A DNA stretch of 64,000 bases from Thalassotalea sp. PP2-459 (GCF_001913705.1 NZ_MKQD01000017.1:1-64000), one strand, 5' to 3'. Positions 1-8,751 are shown, counted from the first letter of the stretch. The notes: generated by a model not told the origin, from the letters alone. A program made the numbers and translations.

Positions 1-24
1 TTCTGTATAGCGTGATTTTTTCAT
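1..24 (-). CDS. IS3-family transposase OrfA, first 8 codons only
   Basis: ATG at 22-24 on the minus strand opens MKKSRYTE and the frame leaves the window. An AGGAG motif lies 6 bases upstream. IS3-family OrfA proteins commonly start MKKSRYTE or MKKSRFTE and continue into an HTH domain that binds the element's inverted repeats. Only 24 bases are visible, so the family call rests on this start and on the truncated gene next to it. Confidence 0.55.
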
Positions 25-93
25 AGTCGTCTCCTGCATTAATCATTACAGAAAACTCTAATTATGTCTGTCTCAGTTTAAGGGAAGTGGACA
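1..93 (-). mobile_element. Edge of an IS3-family insertion sequence (runs off the left side)
   Basis: The minus strand carries an AGGAG ribosome binding site and an ATG opening a reading frame that begins MKKSRYTE, the typical start of IS3-family OrfA transposases. The sequence outward from it, near 69-93, reads on the plus strand as CTGTCTCAG followed by TTTAAGGGAAGTGGACA. A terminal CA at 92-93 (TG on the minus strand) fits IS3 ends. Immediately beyond, an ATPase frame starts without its 5' part. The exact boundary is inferred, because the other end of the element is outside the window. Confidence 0.6.
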
Positions 94-622
94 ATCCTTT
101 CTTAAAAAGCTACATCAAGACGAACGAGATGACCAAGCTAAATTTACCGAGTATTTGGGTATAGATAAGTTTAAGCTAAACAACTTATTGTCGACTATTG
201 GAACGTCAAAATACTCGAATTTAAGCCGTGCCTATATGGAAATTCAAGAAGCCGACGAGGATGATGAAGGTTTTAAGGATGGTTATTATCTGTGTGTAGT
301 GCTTAAAGGTAATAATTTCCCGCTTAATTTTTCGAACTTGTCGTCTGGACAGCAAAGTATGTTGATGCTTGAGTTGATCAGCGAATTGGTTCAAGCACAT
401 GCTAAATATAAGCAAAGCATTTTGTTATTTAACTTACAGGCAACCTCCTTTGATGATGCAACTTTTGGCAATTATCTGAAATTTTTAATGTCTAGTAACA
501 TAGATTTTCAAACAGTAATAACCAGTGTAAGAGAACCTAAATGTAAAGAAATTAAACTATTAAACCATTACTCATTAAATGGGAGTGTTACGAACGTTGC
601 TATTCATCCCTGCAAGCACTAG
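94..622 (+). pseudogene. 5'-truncated AAA/ABC-type ATPase fragment
   Basis: The frame is open from about base 62 to the stop at 620-622 but has no proper start: upstream it runs straight into the putative IS end, and the first conventional start (TTG at 155) lies inside the continuous frame. The C-terminal part has an SSGQQS motif, resembling the signature (C-loop) of SMC/ABC-type ATPases. It is followed by an ILLFNLQATSFD segment in the position of the Walker B strand, but with Asn-Leu-Gln in place of the acidic residues. No Walker A motif is present, as expected if the N-terminal half was cut off. It was probably cargo of the Tn7-like element, for example a defence ATPase, broken by the IS. 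A function cannot be assigned. Confidence 0.55.
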
Positions 623-816
623 TAGGCATATACAAGTCTTTTAAACGGAGCTTCTATATTTGACAAGTTCCGCCTCGCTACATTATAGCCAACTACTTTA
701 GTCCGCTTGGAACGGCTTTGAAATTGCTTTCGTTCTAACACGAATCTGTCCAAAACGAGTTTACCCGACCGTACTTATTCACGCATAGCTGACTGTCAGT
801 TCTCTTATGAACGAAT

Positions 817-1239
817 TCACTTTATGCTGTGAACATTAATCGAATAATCAAATTTGCTTTGAATGCGTAACCAGAAATCGAATGGCATACCTGTGACGAG
901 CTCTAGTTTCTTCGCGAAGTCTATACCAACACTCACTTTCTCATTCAAAAAATCGTCAAAAAGTTCATCGGATATATCTAGATTATCTATTACATATCGA
1001 ACACTCATCCCCTTTGCCGTTGCCTTAAGCAAATACAGGCGCTCAAAACAAGGGTGCAATGCTTCCTTGTTTTGAGGGACATTGACAAAACCGCGACTCG
1101 TTTGCACATCAATAATTGTAGGGGTCGCAACTAATGTTTCAACATCTAGCCGTTCTGATTTATCTCCACGCTCAACACCAGGGTTTTTAAGTTGCGCCGT
1201 TTTAAATGGGTTTTCACACTGAGTTTTTTGATGTTTCAT
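817..1239 (-). CDS. HigA-like HTH antitoxin/regulator without a visible toxin
   Basis: This is a 140-residue protein. Its C-terminal third (about residues 85-130) resembles the HigA/XRE antitoxin fold: a short helix pair (VSVGIDFAKKLELVTG) followed by the MPFDFWLRIQ motif that closes HigA-type domains. The N-terminal 70 residues are unrecognised. Antitoxins of this type bind their own promoter and neutralise a HigB ribonuclease, but no HigB-like frame lies next to it: one side is about 190 bp without a gene and the other is the exonuclease gene. An AGG motif precedes the ATG. It may be an orphan regulator or a remnant of a toxin-antitoxin pair carried by the transposon. Confidence 0.5.
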   Translation of the reverse strand: MKHQKTQCENPFKTAQLKNPGVERGDKSERLDVETLVATPTIIDVQTSRGFVNVPQNKEALHPCFERLYLLKATAKGMSVRYVIDNLDISDELFDDFLNEKVSVGIDFAKKLELVTGMPFDFWLRIQSKFDYSINVHSIK

Positions 1240-1297
1240 ATTTAACCTACGAAGAATTTAGCGTTCGCTTATGAATGCCATGTCAATCACACCTTAT

Positions 1298-1897
1298 CTA
1301 TAAAGGCTTTGTATTGCTGAAAATAAACGGCAGTAACTTAACGGTGTTCCTCGCATCATCAAGGGCTCGATGGTGACTACCTTCAAATTCACACTGACAT
1401 AATTCCAACGCTCTCGCTAAGCCAACAGGCTTTTTCAATTTGTTTACTTTTTTAAATATCTTTTTCAGATTCAACGCAGCGTCGGGAGAAAAATGCGGCA
1501 AATTTTGAGACGCGCAATCAATATTTATTTGAACTAAATCGTAGGCTCCCCAAGTTGCAAATAGCACCCTAGGAGTTTTTGAGTACCAGTGCAAAAAATC
1601 TGAAAAAACAATTTTAAAATTGTCGGAATTATCTAACTCTGACTGAGTTATTCCTGTTAGTTGACTACAGAAATTGCTGATTTGGGGGTGCCTTTGTGGC
1701 CTTACTAAAGCACTAAACTCGTCAATGATTTCTGAGGATTTTATGTCGACAACGACTGCGCCGAGCTCTATTATTTCTCGCTCTTCGGGCGGTATAGAGC
1801 CATCATGGCTGCAAGTGTGCTCTATGTCTACAATCATCATGAAATCATATGATTGCCGCATAACATCTAACGTCATATCGTTACATTCAATACCCAT
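1298..1897 (-). CDS. DEDDh-family 3'-5' exonuclease
   Basis: The 199-residue protein has the full catalytic set of the DnaQ/RNase T superfamily: D24 and E26 (VDIEHT), D120 (WGAYD), and H176 with D181 (HRALDDA). Such enzymes trim single-stranded DNA or RNA from the 3' end using two metal ions. The closest shape is the ERI1/KapD-like group. I chose the ATG at 1895-1897 because AGGTGA lies 6 bases upstream; a TTG further upstream has no binding site. It follows the 76-residue gene in the leftward tns operon, in the place where Tn7 carries tnsE, so it may act on transposition intermediates or may simply be cargo. Confidence 0.8.
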   Translation of the reverse strand: MGIECNDMTLDVMRQSYDFMMIVDIEHTCSHDGSIPPEEREIIELGAVVVDIKSSEIIDEFSALVRPQRHPQISNFCSQLTGITQSELDNSDNFKIVFSDFLHWYSKTPRVLFATWGAYDLVQINIDCASQNLPHFSPDAALNLKKIFKKVNKLKKPVGLARALELCQCEFEGSHHRALDDARNTVKLLPFIFSNTKPL

Positions 1898-1935
1898 GGC
1901 ATCACCTATAAAATTTTCGTTTATGCATGTACTCC

Positions 1936-2166
1936 CTACAACCAAGTTGCTTTGGGAAAAATTTCCTTTATTAACAATTGCGTACTACTGATTAAGTCTT
2001 TTTCACTAGCGGCCTGACGGCTCAACGTAATACTTACCTTACCCCTGCCGCCATGACCAACTAGAGCGTCACCGAAACCAGAGTCATATAGGATGTCATC
2101 AATGGCATCTATTGATAGCGCCGGTTCGCCAACACTGAATCTTAATTCAACTTCGTATACATCCAC
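1936..2166 (-). CDS. Small conserved hypothetical protein in the tns operon
   Basis: This is a 76-residue protein. I chose the GTG at 2164-2166 because GAGGGG lies just upstream and the preceding tniQ gene ends 13 bases earlier. It opens with a beta-strand pattern (VYEVELRFSV), then a segment DDILYDSGFGDALVG, then a second strand and a helix. I recognise this layout from small hypothetical proteins that carry a G(C/F)xDALVG-type core, but no function is established. Tight placement between tniQ and the exonuclease suggests co-expression with the transposition genes. Confidence 0.55.
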   Translation of the reverse strand: MDVYEVELRFSVGEPALSIDAIDDILYDSGFGDALVGHGGRGKVSITLSRQAASEKDLISSTQLLIKEIFPKATWL

Positions 2167-2179
2167 GTTAAGCCCCTCA

Positions 2180-3664
2180 TTACAAAATACATTTAATAAA
2201 TTCTTTTGCTTGAGCAGTAATCCGCTCGTCACTCAAACCTGACTCACGCAAAAGTCGCCAAATAGGAGGCTTTCTTGGGCTGTATTCAAACAGTGTTCGA
2301 GTGAGCCGGCGAATCTGGTATTCCTCAACCGTTTCTTGGTAACGATCCAGAAACATACTTGTAAGCGGTAATTTAGCTAGTCTCTTCTCTACGGTTGCTT
2401 TGTTGTTTAACTGCTGGATAAACCAAAGCTTTGATTGGCGAGGTAGATTGATATCGAACTCAGCTTCATTTCTAATGCTAATGAGTTGCTTCACAGTTGA
2501 TAAATCGCGTGCATCCCAACACACTCTGTGTGTTTTGTTATTTATGTCTCGCTTGTACTTTTGATTTACGTTTACTAACCAATCGTGGTGATTGCGATAT
2601 AGCCACATATAAAGCCCACCCAGTCGCTTCCTTGAGAGCTTTGCGCCAATTTTAATAACGCTTGTTAACCAATTACTTTTGGCTCTATCAGTCGCTTCTG
2701 AAGGCTGAAAAACAGCATGGGATGGCTGGCTGTATTTTGAAATTTCCCTCTCTTCACTTACTTCGTGCAGCACCTCGTTAATATCCAATGGATTGTCATA
2801 AAGTGAGGTCAGTAACACGATGTGTTCGAGATATGAAAAGGACTTCCGATGCTTCCTAGAAATGCAATGTAGCCAGCTATGCTCATTTGAAAAATCGAAC
2901 AGGTTATTATCAAGTAACCAGGATTTAGGCCACTTGGCTAATACTCGTTCCTTTAGCGCTTCATAGCAGCAATATTTACCTTTATTACAGCGACAATCTT
3001 CTATGAGATGATGATAAAAATTAGTCCACTGTTGGAAGGAAGCGGATGGAAACTCCGGTCTATCCAGTAACGTTTCAATTACTGAGTCAAGCCGCTCATC
3101 AATAGCATTTTTCTCCAACGTGATTGCAAATGACTGTAGATGGCGTGATGCCGGATAAAGCTCATGACGATGCCGCTTATGATTAAAGTGATCTAGTGAC
3201 TCCAAGTGACAGTTGTGCTTTTCACACGTAGATAAACCAACGACTTGATGTTTACGCTGCCAATATGACTCTTTTTGTTCGTTAAAACACATTGGGCAAT
3301 ACCGAATGGTATTTATTTTTGGAATTCTGCTAGCAGCCCATCCAGTGGCTAAATGAGGCCCTCCGTTAGCTTTTCCCCTCATCCATTCAATACAAGCATT
3401 TCTCTTATCCTCAGGGATAAATGGGGCATAAAGCGGGAACAATGTGTTTTGGTAAATAAGCTGAGTCGCAGATACCTGACCCATAAAGAACAGTTTGGCC
3501 AATTCATCTAAATGAGAAGGGAATTCAATAGTAGCAATTGCACATCGATTTTTTAATGTTAGCTCCAGCCAACCTTTGTGGCTGAAGCTACAGAAGTGCG
3601 CACTTGCGCGCGCTAAGACACTGTAAACTAGCTCATCTTCGTATGGATAGGGGAAGTTGAGCAT
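2180..3664 (-). CDS. tnsD: TniQ/TnsD target-selection protein
   Basis: The 494-residue protein begins with the TniQ pattern (FPYPYEDELVYSVLARAS). It has a zinc-binding set C123, C126, C147 and H150 (CPMC, then CEKHNC), matching the CCCH finger of Tn7 TnsD. Its length is close to the 508 residues of TnsD, much longer than the short TniQ of CRISPR-associated transposons. TnsD binds the 3' end of glmS with its C-terminal half and recruits TnsC, so the presence of glmS downstream in this window fits a glmS-specific selector. It starts 6 bases after the tnsC stop. I see no frame damage. Confidence 0.9.
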   Translation of the reverse strand: MLNFPYPYEDELVYSVLARASAHFCSFSHKGWLELTLKNRCAIATIEFPSHLDELAKLFFMGQVSATQLIYQNTLFPLYAPFIPEDKRNACIEWMRGKANGGPHLATGWAASRIPKINTIRYCPMCFNEQKESYWQRKHQVVGLSTCEKHNCHLESLDHFNHKRHRHELYPASRHLQSFAITLEKNAIDERLDSVIETLLDRPEFPSASFQQWTNFYHHLIEDCRCNKGKYCCYEALKERVLAKWPKSWLLDNNLFDFSNEHSWLHCISRKHRKSFSYLEHIVLLTSLYDNPLDINEVLHEVSEEREISKYSQPSHAVFQPSEATDRAKSNWLTSVIKIGAKLSRKRLGGLYMWLYRNHHDWLVNVNQKYKRDINNKTHRVCWDARDLSTVKQLISIRNEAEFDINLPRQSKLWFIQQLNNKATVEKRLAKLPLTSMFLDRYQETVEEYQIRRLTRTLFEYSPRKPPIWRLLRESGLSDERITAQAKEFIKCIL

Positions 3665-3670
3665 TACCGT

Positions 3671-5239
3671 CTACCACTCGTTAAACCAGCTATCGCCAAC
3701 ATCATTACGGCCTTTAGATGCTTCGGACAATGCTGCTTCTATTTCATTGCGATCATTGTCATCAACTCTTCGCTTCGCGATTTGCCGATTAAGCTCACGC
3801 CCTTCAATGACTTGCTCTTTGTTGTCATTCAACCAAGTAACTGCTTTCTCCACTGCCTCACCAACGGAAATATCAGGAAACTGTTTAAAAATAGCGTTTG
3901 AAGCTTGTCTAGCAATATCCGCCTTAACCGATTGTTCTAGCAATGTATTGAATAACTGCGATCGCTTCGAGTTATCAACTTTATGCTTCTTCGATTCGGC
4001 TTCTTTCTGTAACTTAAACATTAAAGAAGCGACCGAAGGAAGCTGTAACCCTTCAAAAGACCTCAACGCTGTTTCGTCGTTGTTTTTCAACGCTTGTATT
4101 TGGCTCCGTATCAAACCAAACTCCTTTTTCTCAACCTGTTCAAGCAGGGCCGTAGTTACTGCTTCTTTCTGAGTGTAGAGAGCTGTTAACTGTGTCGCCA
4201 TAAACAAACTAATTACTAGTTTTGGGATCCCCTGAGAAAGCTCAAACAACGTGTTTTTAAAGTCATCGGGGATCTGCTGTTTTCGCTGATTAACGACCTG
4301 ATACTTCCAGAGCTCTGACGCAAATGCGTCCCAGTTTTCAAATGAAACTTCATTACCTTCTCTCTCACTATGTGTGAGTGGCAAAAGTTTCCAGTCCATA
4401 ACGCCGGCTCCCAGCACATCAAAGGTAACCTTCGCATGGCTCTTGAATAAGTTTTCAGACTCAGCACTGCCACATAGTAAAATAGGAACGCTTGTAGTTG
4501 CAGATAACGAAATGATCTCGCTTATCAATTTGAGTGGGTCGTTCTTAGACAAGAACAGATTCTCGATGTTGTCGATCACAATTAACCCCACATGGAAGAG
4601 ATCCAAGGCTGACTTTGCTGCAAACTTTAGCTCTGGTTCACTTCTCTTACGAAATGCATTGCTCATGACATCAGTTTTACTAACACGCTGTAAACTTTCG
4701 AACAATGCATAACATATCGACTTCAAGCTAGGATCAACAGGGCAATCCATAGCCACATATACGACTTGCGCTTTATTAAGTTTCTGATGTACGACGACTT
4801 GGTCATACAAACGCAACACCCTAGACAACGCTTTACTTTTTCCCTCGCCAGCAGAGCCTTTAACAAAAAGCAGGTTCGCTTTGCCACTTCGTTGCTCCAT
4901 ACAGGGAACATCTGAAATATTACGCGTGCGGTAACCTTGGCGAATCATCAAGTCGATTTTGTAAGCTAGTTCAAAGTGTTGCTCTGTTGGATAGAAAAAA
5001 TCTTGCAACATCGAAACAAGATACTGCGCTCGCTCATGCGTTGATAGATTTTCAAATGAGCCGTAGTCCTTTTCAGGGCCTATTAGGCGATCTAACATAT
5101 CCGACACACTAATCAGTTTAGGCAATGCTTCAATCAACTCATTGCCTTGATAGACTTGCAATAAGTCCATTTGATATTGGGCTTTTGGTAGTTCTTGCCA
5201 GTGACTGCCCACATTGGGTATTAAATCGGTTTGGTGCAT
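3671..5239 (-). CDS. tnsC: TnsC AAA+ transposition regulator
   Basis: This is a 522-residue AAA+ ATPase. Walker A is GSAGEGKS at about 128-135, Walker B is LIVIDNIEN near 219-226, and CGSAESE is the likely sensor strand. In Tn7, TnsC polymerises on DNA, receives the target signal from TnsD or TnsE and activates the TnsA-TnsB transposase; this protein is slightly shorter than Tn7 TnsC (555 residues). An AAAGGAA binding site overlaps the end of tnsB and the ATG lies 4 bases after the tnsB stop, so the two are translationally coupled. The reading frame is intact. Confidence 0.92.
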   Translation of the reverse strand: MHQTDLIPNVGSHWQELPKAQYQMDLLQVYQGNELIEALPKLISVSDMLDRLIGPEKDYGSFENLSTHERAQYLVSMLQDFFYPTEQHFELAYKIDLMIRQGYRTRNISDVPCMEQRSGKANLLFVKGSAGEGKSKALSRVLRLYDQVVVHQKLNKAQVVYVAMDCPVDPSLKSICYALFESLQRVSKTDVMSNAFRKRSEPELKFAAKSALDLFHVGLIVIDNIENLFLSKNDPLKLISEIISLSATTSVPILLCGSAESENLFKSHAKVTFDVLGAGVMDWKLLPLTHSEREGNEVSFENWDAFASELWKYQVVNQRKQQIPDDFKNTLFELSQGIPKLVISLFMATQLTALYTQKEAVTTALLEQVEKKEFGLIRSQIQALKNNDETALRSFEGLQLPSVASLMFKLQKEAESKKHKVDNSKRSQLFNTLLEQSVKADIARQASNAIFKQFPDISVGEAVEKAVTWLNDNKEQVIEGRELNRQIAKRRVDDNDRNEIEAALSEASKGRNDVGDSWFNEW

Positions 5240-5243
5240 AACA

Positions 5244-7324
5244 TCAATTCCTTTTGTTCTTAAGTAGCTCAGCTACTTCTGGGTTATATAAAGCATCATC
5301 CTGATGCTCTTGGTGTTTTGAGCCCTCAACTGGCTCAAATATGCTGCCGCCTTGCATTCTTTCGCTACGCTCTTCAGCGAGTTCTGCTTTGCGATTTTCG
5401 GGAATGTCTCTTAGCCTTTCAGCGTCAGATTTAAGGTGGCTGTGCGGTTTTTTCCGCTTCAATTCCTTGATAAATTCATCTTTGCGTATTTCTCTAATAA
5501 CAAGAGCTTCATTGTGTTTCTTTTTGGTTTTCTCGTCGGTTTTGCTGTTTGCACGCTGCAAAACCTTAACCTCTTGCAATGAACAGTTGCGATAATATCG
5601 ACTTCGATCAGATAGATAGCACTGAACAAATTCAGGCTTCTTACCGGGTAGAATCAGCATAAGATTATTCATTGAAGAAGGATCAAAGATGCACTCAAGT
5701 TGGTCGTATGGTGCAATTGTGCGGTTTTTTCAAAGAATCCTAATTCTTCAAGACGCTCGCTCCAAAAGTACAAACCTTGAAAACAAAAACCCTTCACTGA
5801 TGCAGTAGCCATTCCACGAGGTAACATAGTCAACAAGAAATTTTTCTTTGAGACGGTTCTCACAGTCCCCATGCGGTTTTTTATACCCCATCGCCACAGC
5901 GAAATTGGCGTAAGTGGTAAACCTGTTGGCATGTCATCATCACGGTCATAGCTATTTGATAAATCCGCTAATTGATTGTGAAGCAAGATCTCTTCAAGCA
6001 CATATTCTCTGAGTTCTTCAATCGTCACGTTTGCAACCAAGCGACTGTCTTTTCCGCCTTGTTTCTTAGCTTTTGGCGGTTGAGCAATTCCGGGCAGATC
6101 ATGTTCAAAACTTTTCTCGACGCTTTGTAATGCTCTTTCAATAATGCCATTCGCATCAGAGCCATAACTTCTCGACGTGGTGAACGTAACTCCAAAATTT
6201 TTTCTTAAAGTTTCTCCACGGTGAGTATAAAGCTCCCCTTTATCACCGGAAATTTTCTGGCATATGGCCACAGGCAATAAGCCATCAGGTACAGTTTCAA
6301 ATCCTGCTTCGGTATATTCACTGGTTTTATCGGAAATTGCTGATGCAAACGCCAGCACATTAGAATAATAAGATGGATTTTCAAATCCGAGATACCAACC
6401 CATTACCATTCAAGAAAAAACATCCTTTACTAGGATGAGCGTGGGTTTACCTACAATTAACGAACGATCCTTTTTTGAAACGAGGTGAATTTTTGCTCTG
6501 GTTGCATCGGTACCAAATATGTCGGCTGGACCGTTAACTTCAGTGTTAACAGTCGAACGTTTAGCTTTAACATCCTTTTCATATTTGTGCTTATCAATAC
6601 GTTGTTTGAGCACCTCGACTTCAATATAAGTCATTTCATAGTGCTGGCGAAGCTGATTAATTGTAGGAATATCCTCGTCAGCAATATCGCGGTAAAGCTT
6701 TTGGTATAGCGCTTGTAATTTTAAGTGCGTTTGCGCGAATGTTTTCCGCTGCGCCAAATAGTGCCTTTTTATAACTGTGTCAAAATGTTCTCGGGTTCGA
6801 GGTGTCACTGCTGCGATAGGTTTCTCATCACCAGTACCTTCCTTCCCCCTCCAAACTCGTGGTTTATTGCAATTTCTCGTCTTGCCACTTGCCCCGCTGT
6901 TACAGTATTTACCGATTAGCGCATTCGGCACGGCGCCTTTTAGCCAATATAAACGACAGATCTGCCACAGGAATTTCGCTTGCTTATTAAATTTAGACTT
7001 AGCGTCTTTAAACAACTCTTTCCGGCGAGATGAAATGTAAAATTCAGGATCTTCAACAATCTTTTGAATCACACTAAATCTTTGATCGCGTATAGCTTTA
7101 TCGCTATCTGAAGCAAACTCTGCCGCAGCAACGTGCTCAAGGAATGGATCTTCAGTACGTATTAAATCAGCATCAAATGCCATTTCTTCCAAGCAATTCC
7201 GTTTATGTATTTCGGGCATTGCTCCTTTGTCATCCATATTAAATAAGACAACATGCTCGATAGGCAAAGCGAGTACTCGATACAACGTGCCACCCATTTT
7301 AAAAACATCATTAATCTGGAACAT
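5244..7324 (-). pseudogene. tnsB: TnsB DDE transposase interrupted by a TGA and a frameshift
   Basis: Three contiguous pieces make one TnsB of about 692 residues: 7324-6410, 6409-5669 and 5672-5244. The first two are in the same frame and are separated only by a TGA at 6410-6412, in the segment DVFS-stop-MVMGWYLGFENPSY; a CGA (Arg) codon would restore it. The second break is a -1 shift at a run of six A (minus strand of 5725-5730): with one more A the text reads FFEKNRTIAPYDQLE. Counting the stop as residue 305, the catalytic residues are D273 (FGTDAT), D361 (SGDKGE) and E396 (IIERA), the same numbers as in Tn7 TnsB. TnsB binds both ends and joins the 3' strands. A decayed gene, sequence error, or coupled restart at the ATGs touching each stop are all possible; decay is simplest. 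Confidence 0.9.
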
Positions 7325-7338
7325 TAGCTAACTCGTCC

Positions 7339-8139
7339 CTACATAACTTTGCTTTTATTGAATGATATGTCGCGACCTTTGAGTCGTGTGAAGTAGACCA
7401 TTAAGTCAAAAGTAAGATAGTGCTTCGCAAACAGCTGCCGCAAAAGCATCAAGCCATTACCTTCCTGTAACCTAGCCAGTTTGCTATTAAGCTCTAAGTA
7501 CTCGGCAATATCGGCGAGCCGATCATTTGGGTATCGCGTGAAGAGTTCCATAAACTCAGCTGCAAACGCACGCAATAAATGTTCAGGTGTTTGGTACCAT
7601 TGTGGTTGATGAAGCCATTGCAGGTTCTTCCTCAGATCAAGCGGAAAGTCCTTCTCAGTTTTAATAAGGAATTTAATACCTTGCTCTTCCCAATAGGCCT
7701 GCTCAATTTTGAGCTTTTCTAACACTCTGTCGTTATCGAGCTTTGATGTGGGCTTAATTTGCTCCGCTTCGATACGATCGGCGTAATGAACTACAAAGTC
7801 CGTTGTCATTACGATAGGAAATTCCCTTATTCTTGGATGAGTAAACGCAAACTCAGGTCGGTTCGCAATAGCTAGTGTCCTATTGCGATTGAGAGGATAT
7901 TGCTCGTTGTAATCAATGACAGAGCAATCATTTTCAAGTTGATAAACTCTAGCGGCTTCGAGATCTGAAAAAGCGGTAATTTCTCGCTTGAGTTTGAATG
8001 ATGGGATACGGTGGCTTTTTCCTTCCGAAGGCACATCAAAAATCGTAAGCCAAGGCTTATAAGTCTCTTTTTGACCTTGCCCACGACCCTCTTTATCCCA
8101 CTTTTCATACGTCCTTGCATTTTGAACATAGTTCGCCAT
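7339..8139 (-). CDS. tnsA: TnsA endonuclease
   Basis: This 266-residue protein matches Tn7 TnsA (273 residues), the endonuclease that cuts the 5' strands at the element ends and so makes transposition cut-and-paste. Numbering from the chosen start, E61 (SDLEAA), D114 (VMTTDFVVHY), Q127 and K129 (QIKPTSK) are in place for the restriction-enzyme-like active site. I chose the ATG at 8137-8139 (MANYVQNART) because GGAGGT precedes it by 8 bases; a TTG five codons upstream overlaps that binding site. tnsB follows after 14 bases. The gene heads the leftward tns operon, and its upstream region faces the defence operon promoter. Confidence 0.93.
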   Translation of the reverse strand: MANYVQNARTYEKWDKEGRGQGQKETYKPWLTIFDVPSEGKSHRIPSFKLKREITAFSDLEAARVYQLENDCSVIDYNEQYPLNRNRTLAIANRPEFAFTHPRIREFPIVMTTDFVVHYADRIEAEQIKPTSKLDNDRVLEKLKIEQAYWEEQGIKFLIKTEKDFPLDLRKNLQWLHQPQWYQTPEHLLRAFAAEFMELFTRYPNDRLADIAEYLELNSKLARLQEGNGLMLLRQLFAKHYLTFDLMVYFTRLKGRDISFNKSKVM

Positions 8140-8494
8140 CCGCTTTACCTCCAAATTTGAACGGAAACTGTAAAACCAGATTCAATCCTTGAATCATTAG
8201 CAGTTTTTACGTGATCAAATTATAGCAAAACAAGGATCTAAATGGATCTACAATAAGTCGTTAACTGATTGAATTACAAAACATAATCATTGTTTTTATT
8301 AAAAACTCAGTATGTTAGAAGGTTAAAAAATTTTCAAATCATGATGAAATAACAACATATATGTTGTTGGGCTGCTAAAAACTCAGCTATTCGCGATCAT
8401 AAAATAACCGCTAGTTAGATCCTCTGATGATAGTCTTTGCATATTGTTGCTAAATTAGCTAATTTAGCTAAATGATAAAAACTAAGTCCTGATC
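8140..8494. promoter_or_regulatory. Divergent control region between tnsA and the defence operon
   Basis: This 355-bp gap contains no gene. It holds an 18-bp perfect palindrome (AACAACATATATGTTGTT, 8351-8368) and a 20-bp perfect palindrome (GCTAAATTAGCTAATTTAGC, 8449-8468). It also holds three direct copies of TAAAAACT(C/A)AG at 8300, 8376 and 8476, and one inverted TAAAAACTG at 8201-8209. A candidate rightward promoter is TTGCAT (8437-8442), a 17-bp spacer, and TAATTT (8460-8465). The second palindrome covers its -10 box, which suggests repression by the HTH protein encoded at once downstream. The repeats could alternatively be TnsB sites; I cannot decide. Confidence 0.55.
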
Positions 8495-8734
8495 ATGTCT
8501 GAACAAACAATTTTTGAGCAAATTAAATTGGCACTCGCTGATGCACCACGCAATCAGTATACGGCTGAGTTACACCTGCAAATGATCAAATTCGCGGATG
8601 AACTAAAGCACATCACTTCAAAAGAATTCTGTGAAGGTGTAGGGCTTAAACAAAGTTTAGGAACAGAGTTCAGTAAGATGCGTAATTTAACTGCAAGGCT
8701 AAAAGCGGCTGGTCTTGATACACAGCTTATTTAA
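8495..8734 (+). CDS. Small HTH-like protein leading a type I restriction operon
   Basis: This is a 79-residue all-helical protein. The segment AELHLQMIKFADELKHITSKEFCEGVGLKQSLGTEFSKM (about residues 24-62, given here only as an outline) matches the small HTH-like proteins I know just upstream of some hsdR genes. The second half (TSKEFCEGVGL then SLGTEFSKMRNL) looks like a helix-turn-helix. It may set expression of the restriction genes, since a perfect palindrome overlaps the candidate promoter 27 bp upstream. The ribosome binding site before the ATG is weak. hsdR follows after 17 bases. Confidence 0.65.
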   Translation: MSEQTIFEQIKLALADAPRNQYTAELHLQMIKFADELKHITSKEFCEGVGLKQSLGTEFSKMRNLTARLKAAGLDTQLI

Positions 8735-8751
8735 GGAAATTGGAGAAGGGA

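Larger units (their letters stand above)
1298..8494 (-). mobile_element. Tn7-like transposon, transposition-gene end (termini not located)
   Basis: The gene order tnsA-tnsB-tnsC-tnsD and the direction of transcription away from glmS copy Tn7, whose right end lies beside glmS with tnsA nearest to it. tnsE is absent from the window. The left end must lie beyond base 1 or be lost. I could not identify a right end with TnsB-binding repeats either directly upstream of tnsA or beside glmS, so the boundaries given are only those of the recognised genes. The element is probably not autonomous, because tnsB is broken. Confidence 0.75.

Noticed and set aside
5725-5730. Programmed -1 frameshift in tnsB
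   Set aside because: The zero-frame codons are GAA AAA ACC, not the A AAA AAC slippery heptamer, and a separate TGA upstream points to decay or error; kept only as a low-probability option in the finding.
8221-8300. Tn7-like TnsB sites on the plus strand (ACAATAAGTCGTTAACTGA near 8250 resembles a Tn7 right-end repeat)
   Set aside because: Its orientation would make the element extend to the right, opposite to the tns operon, and no terminal TGT or matching array is found, so it may be chance.
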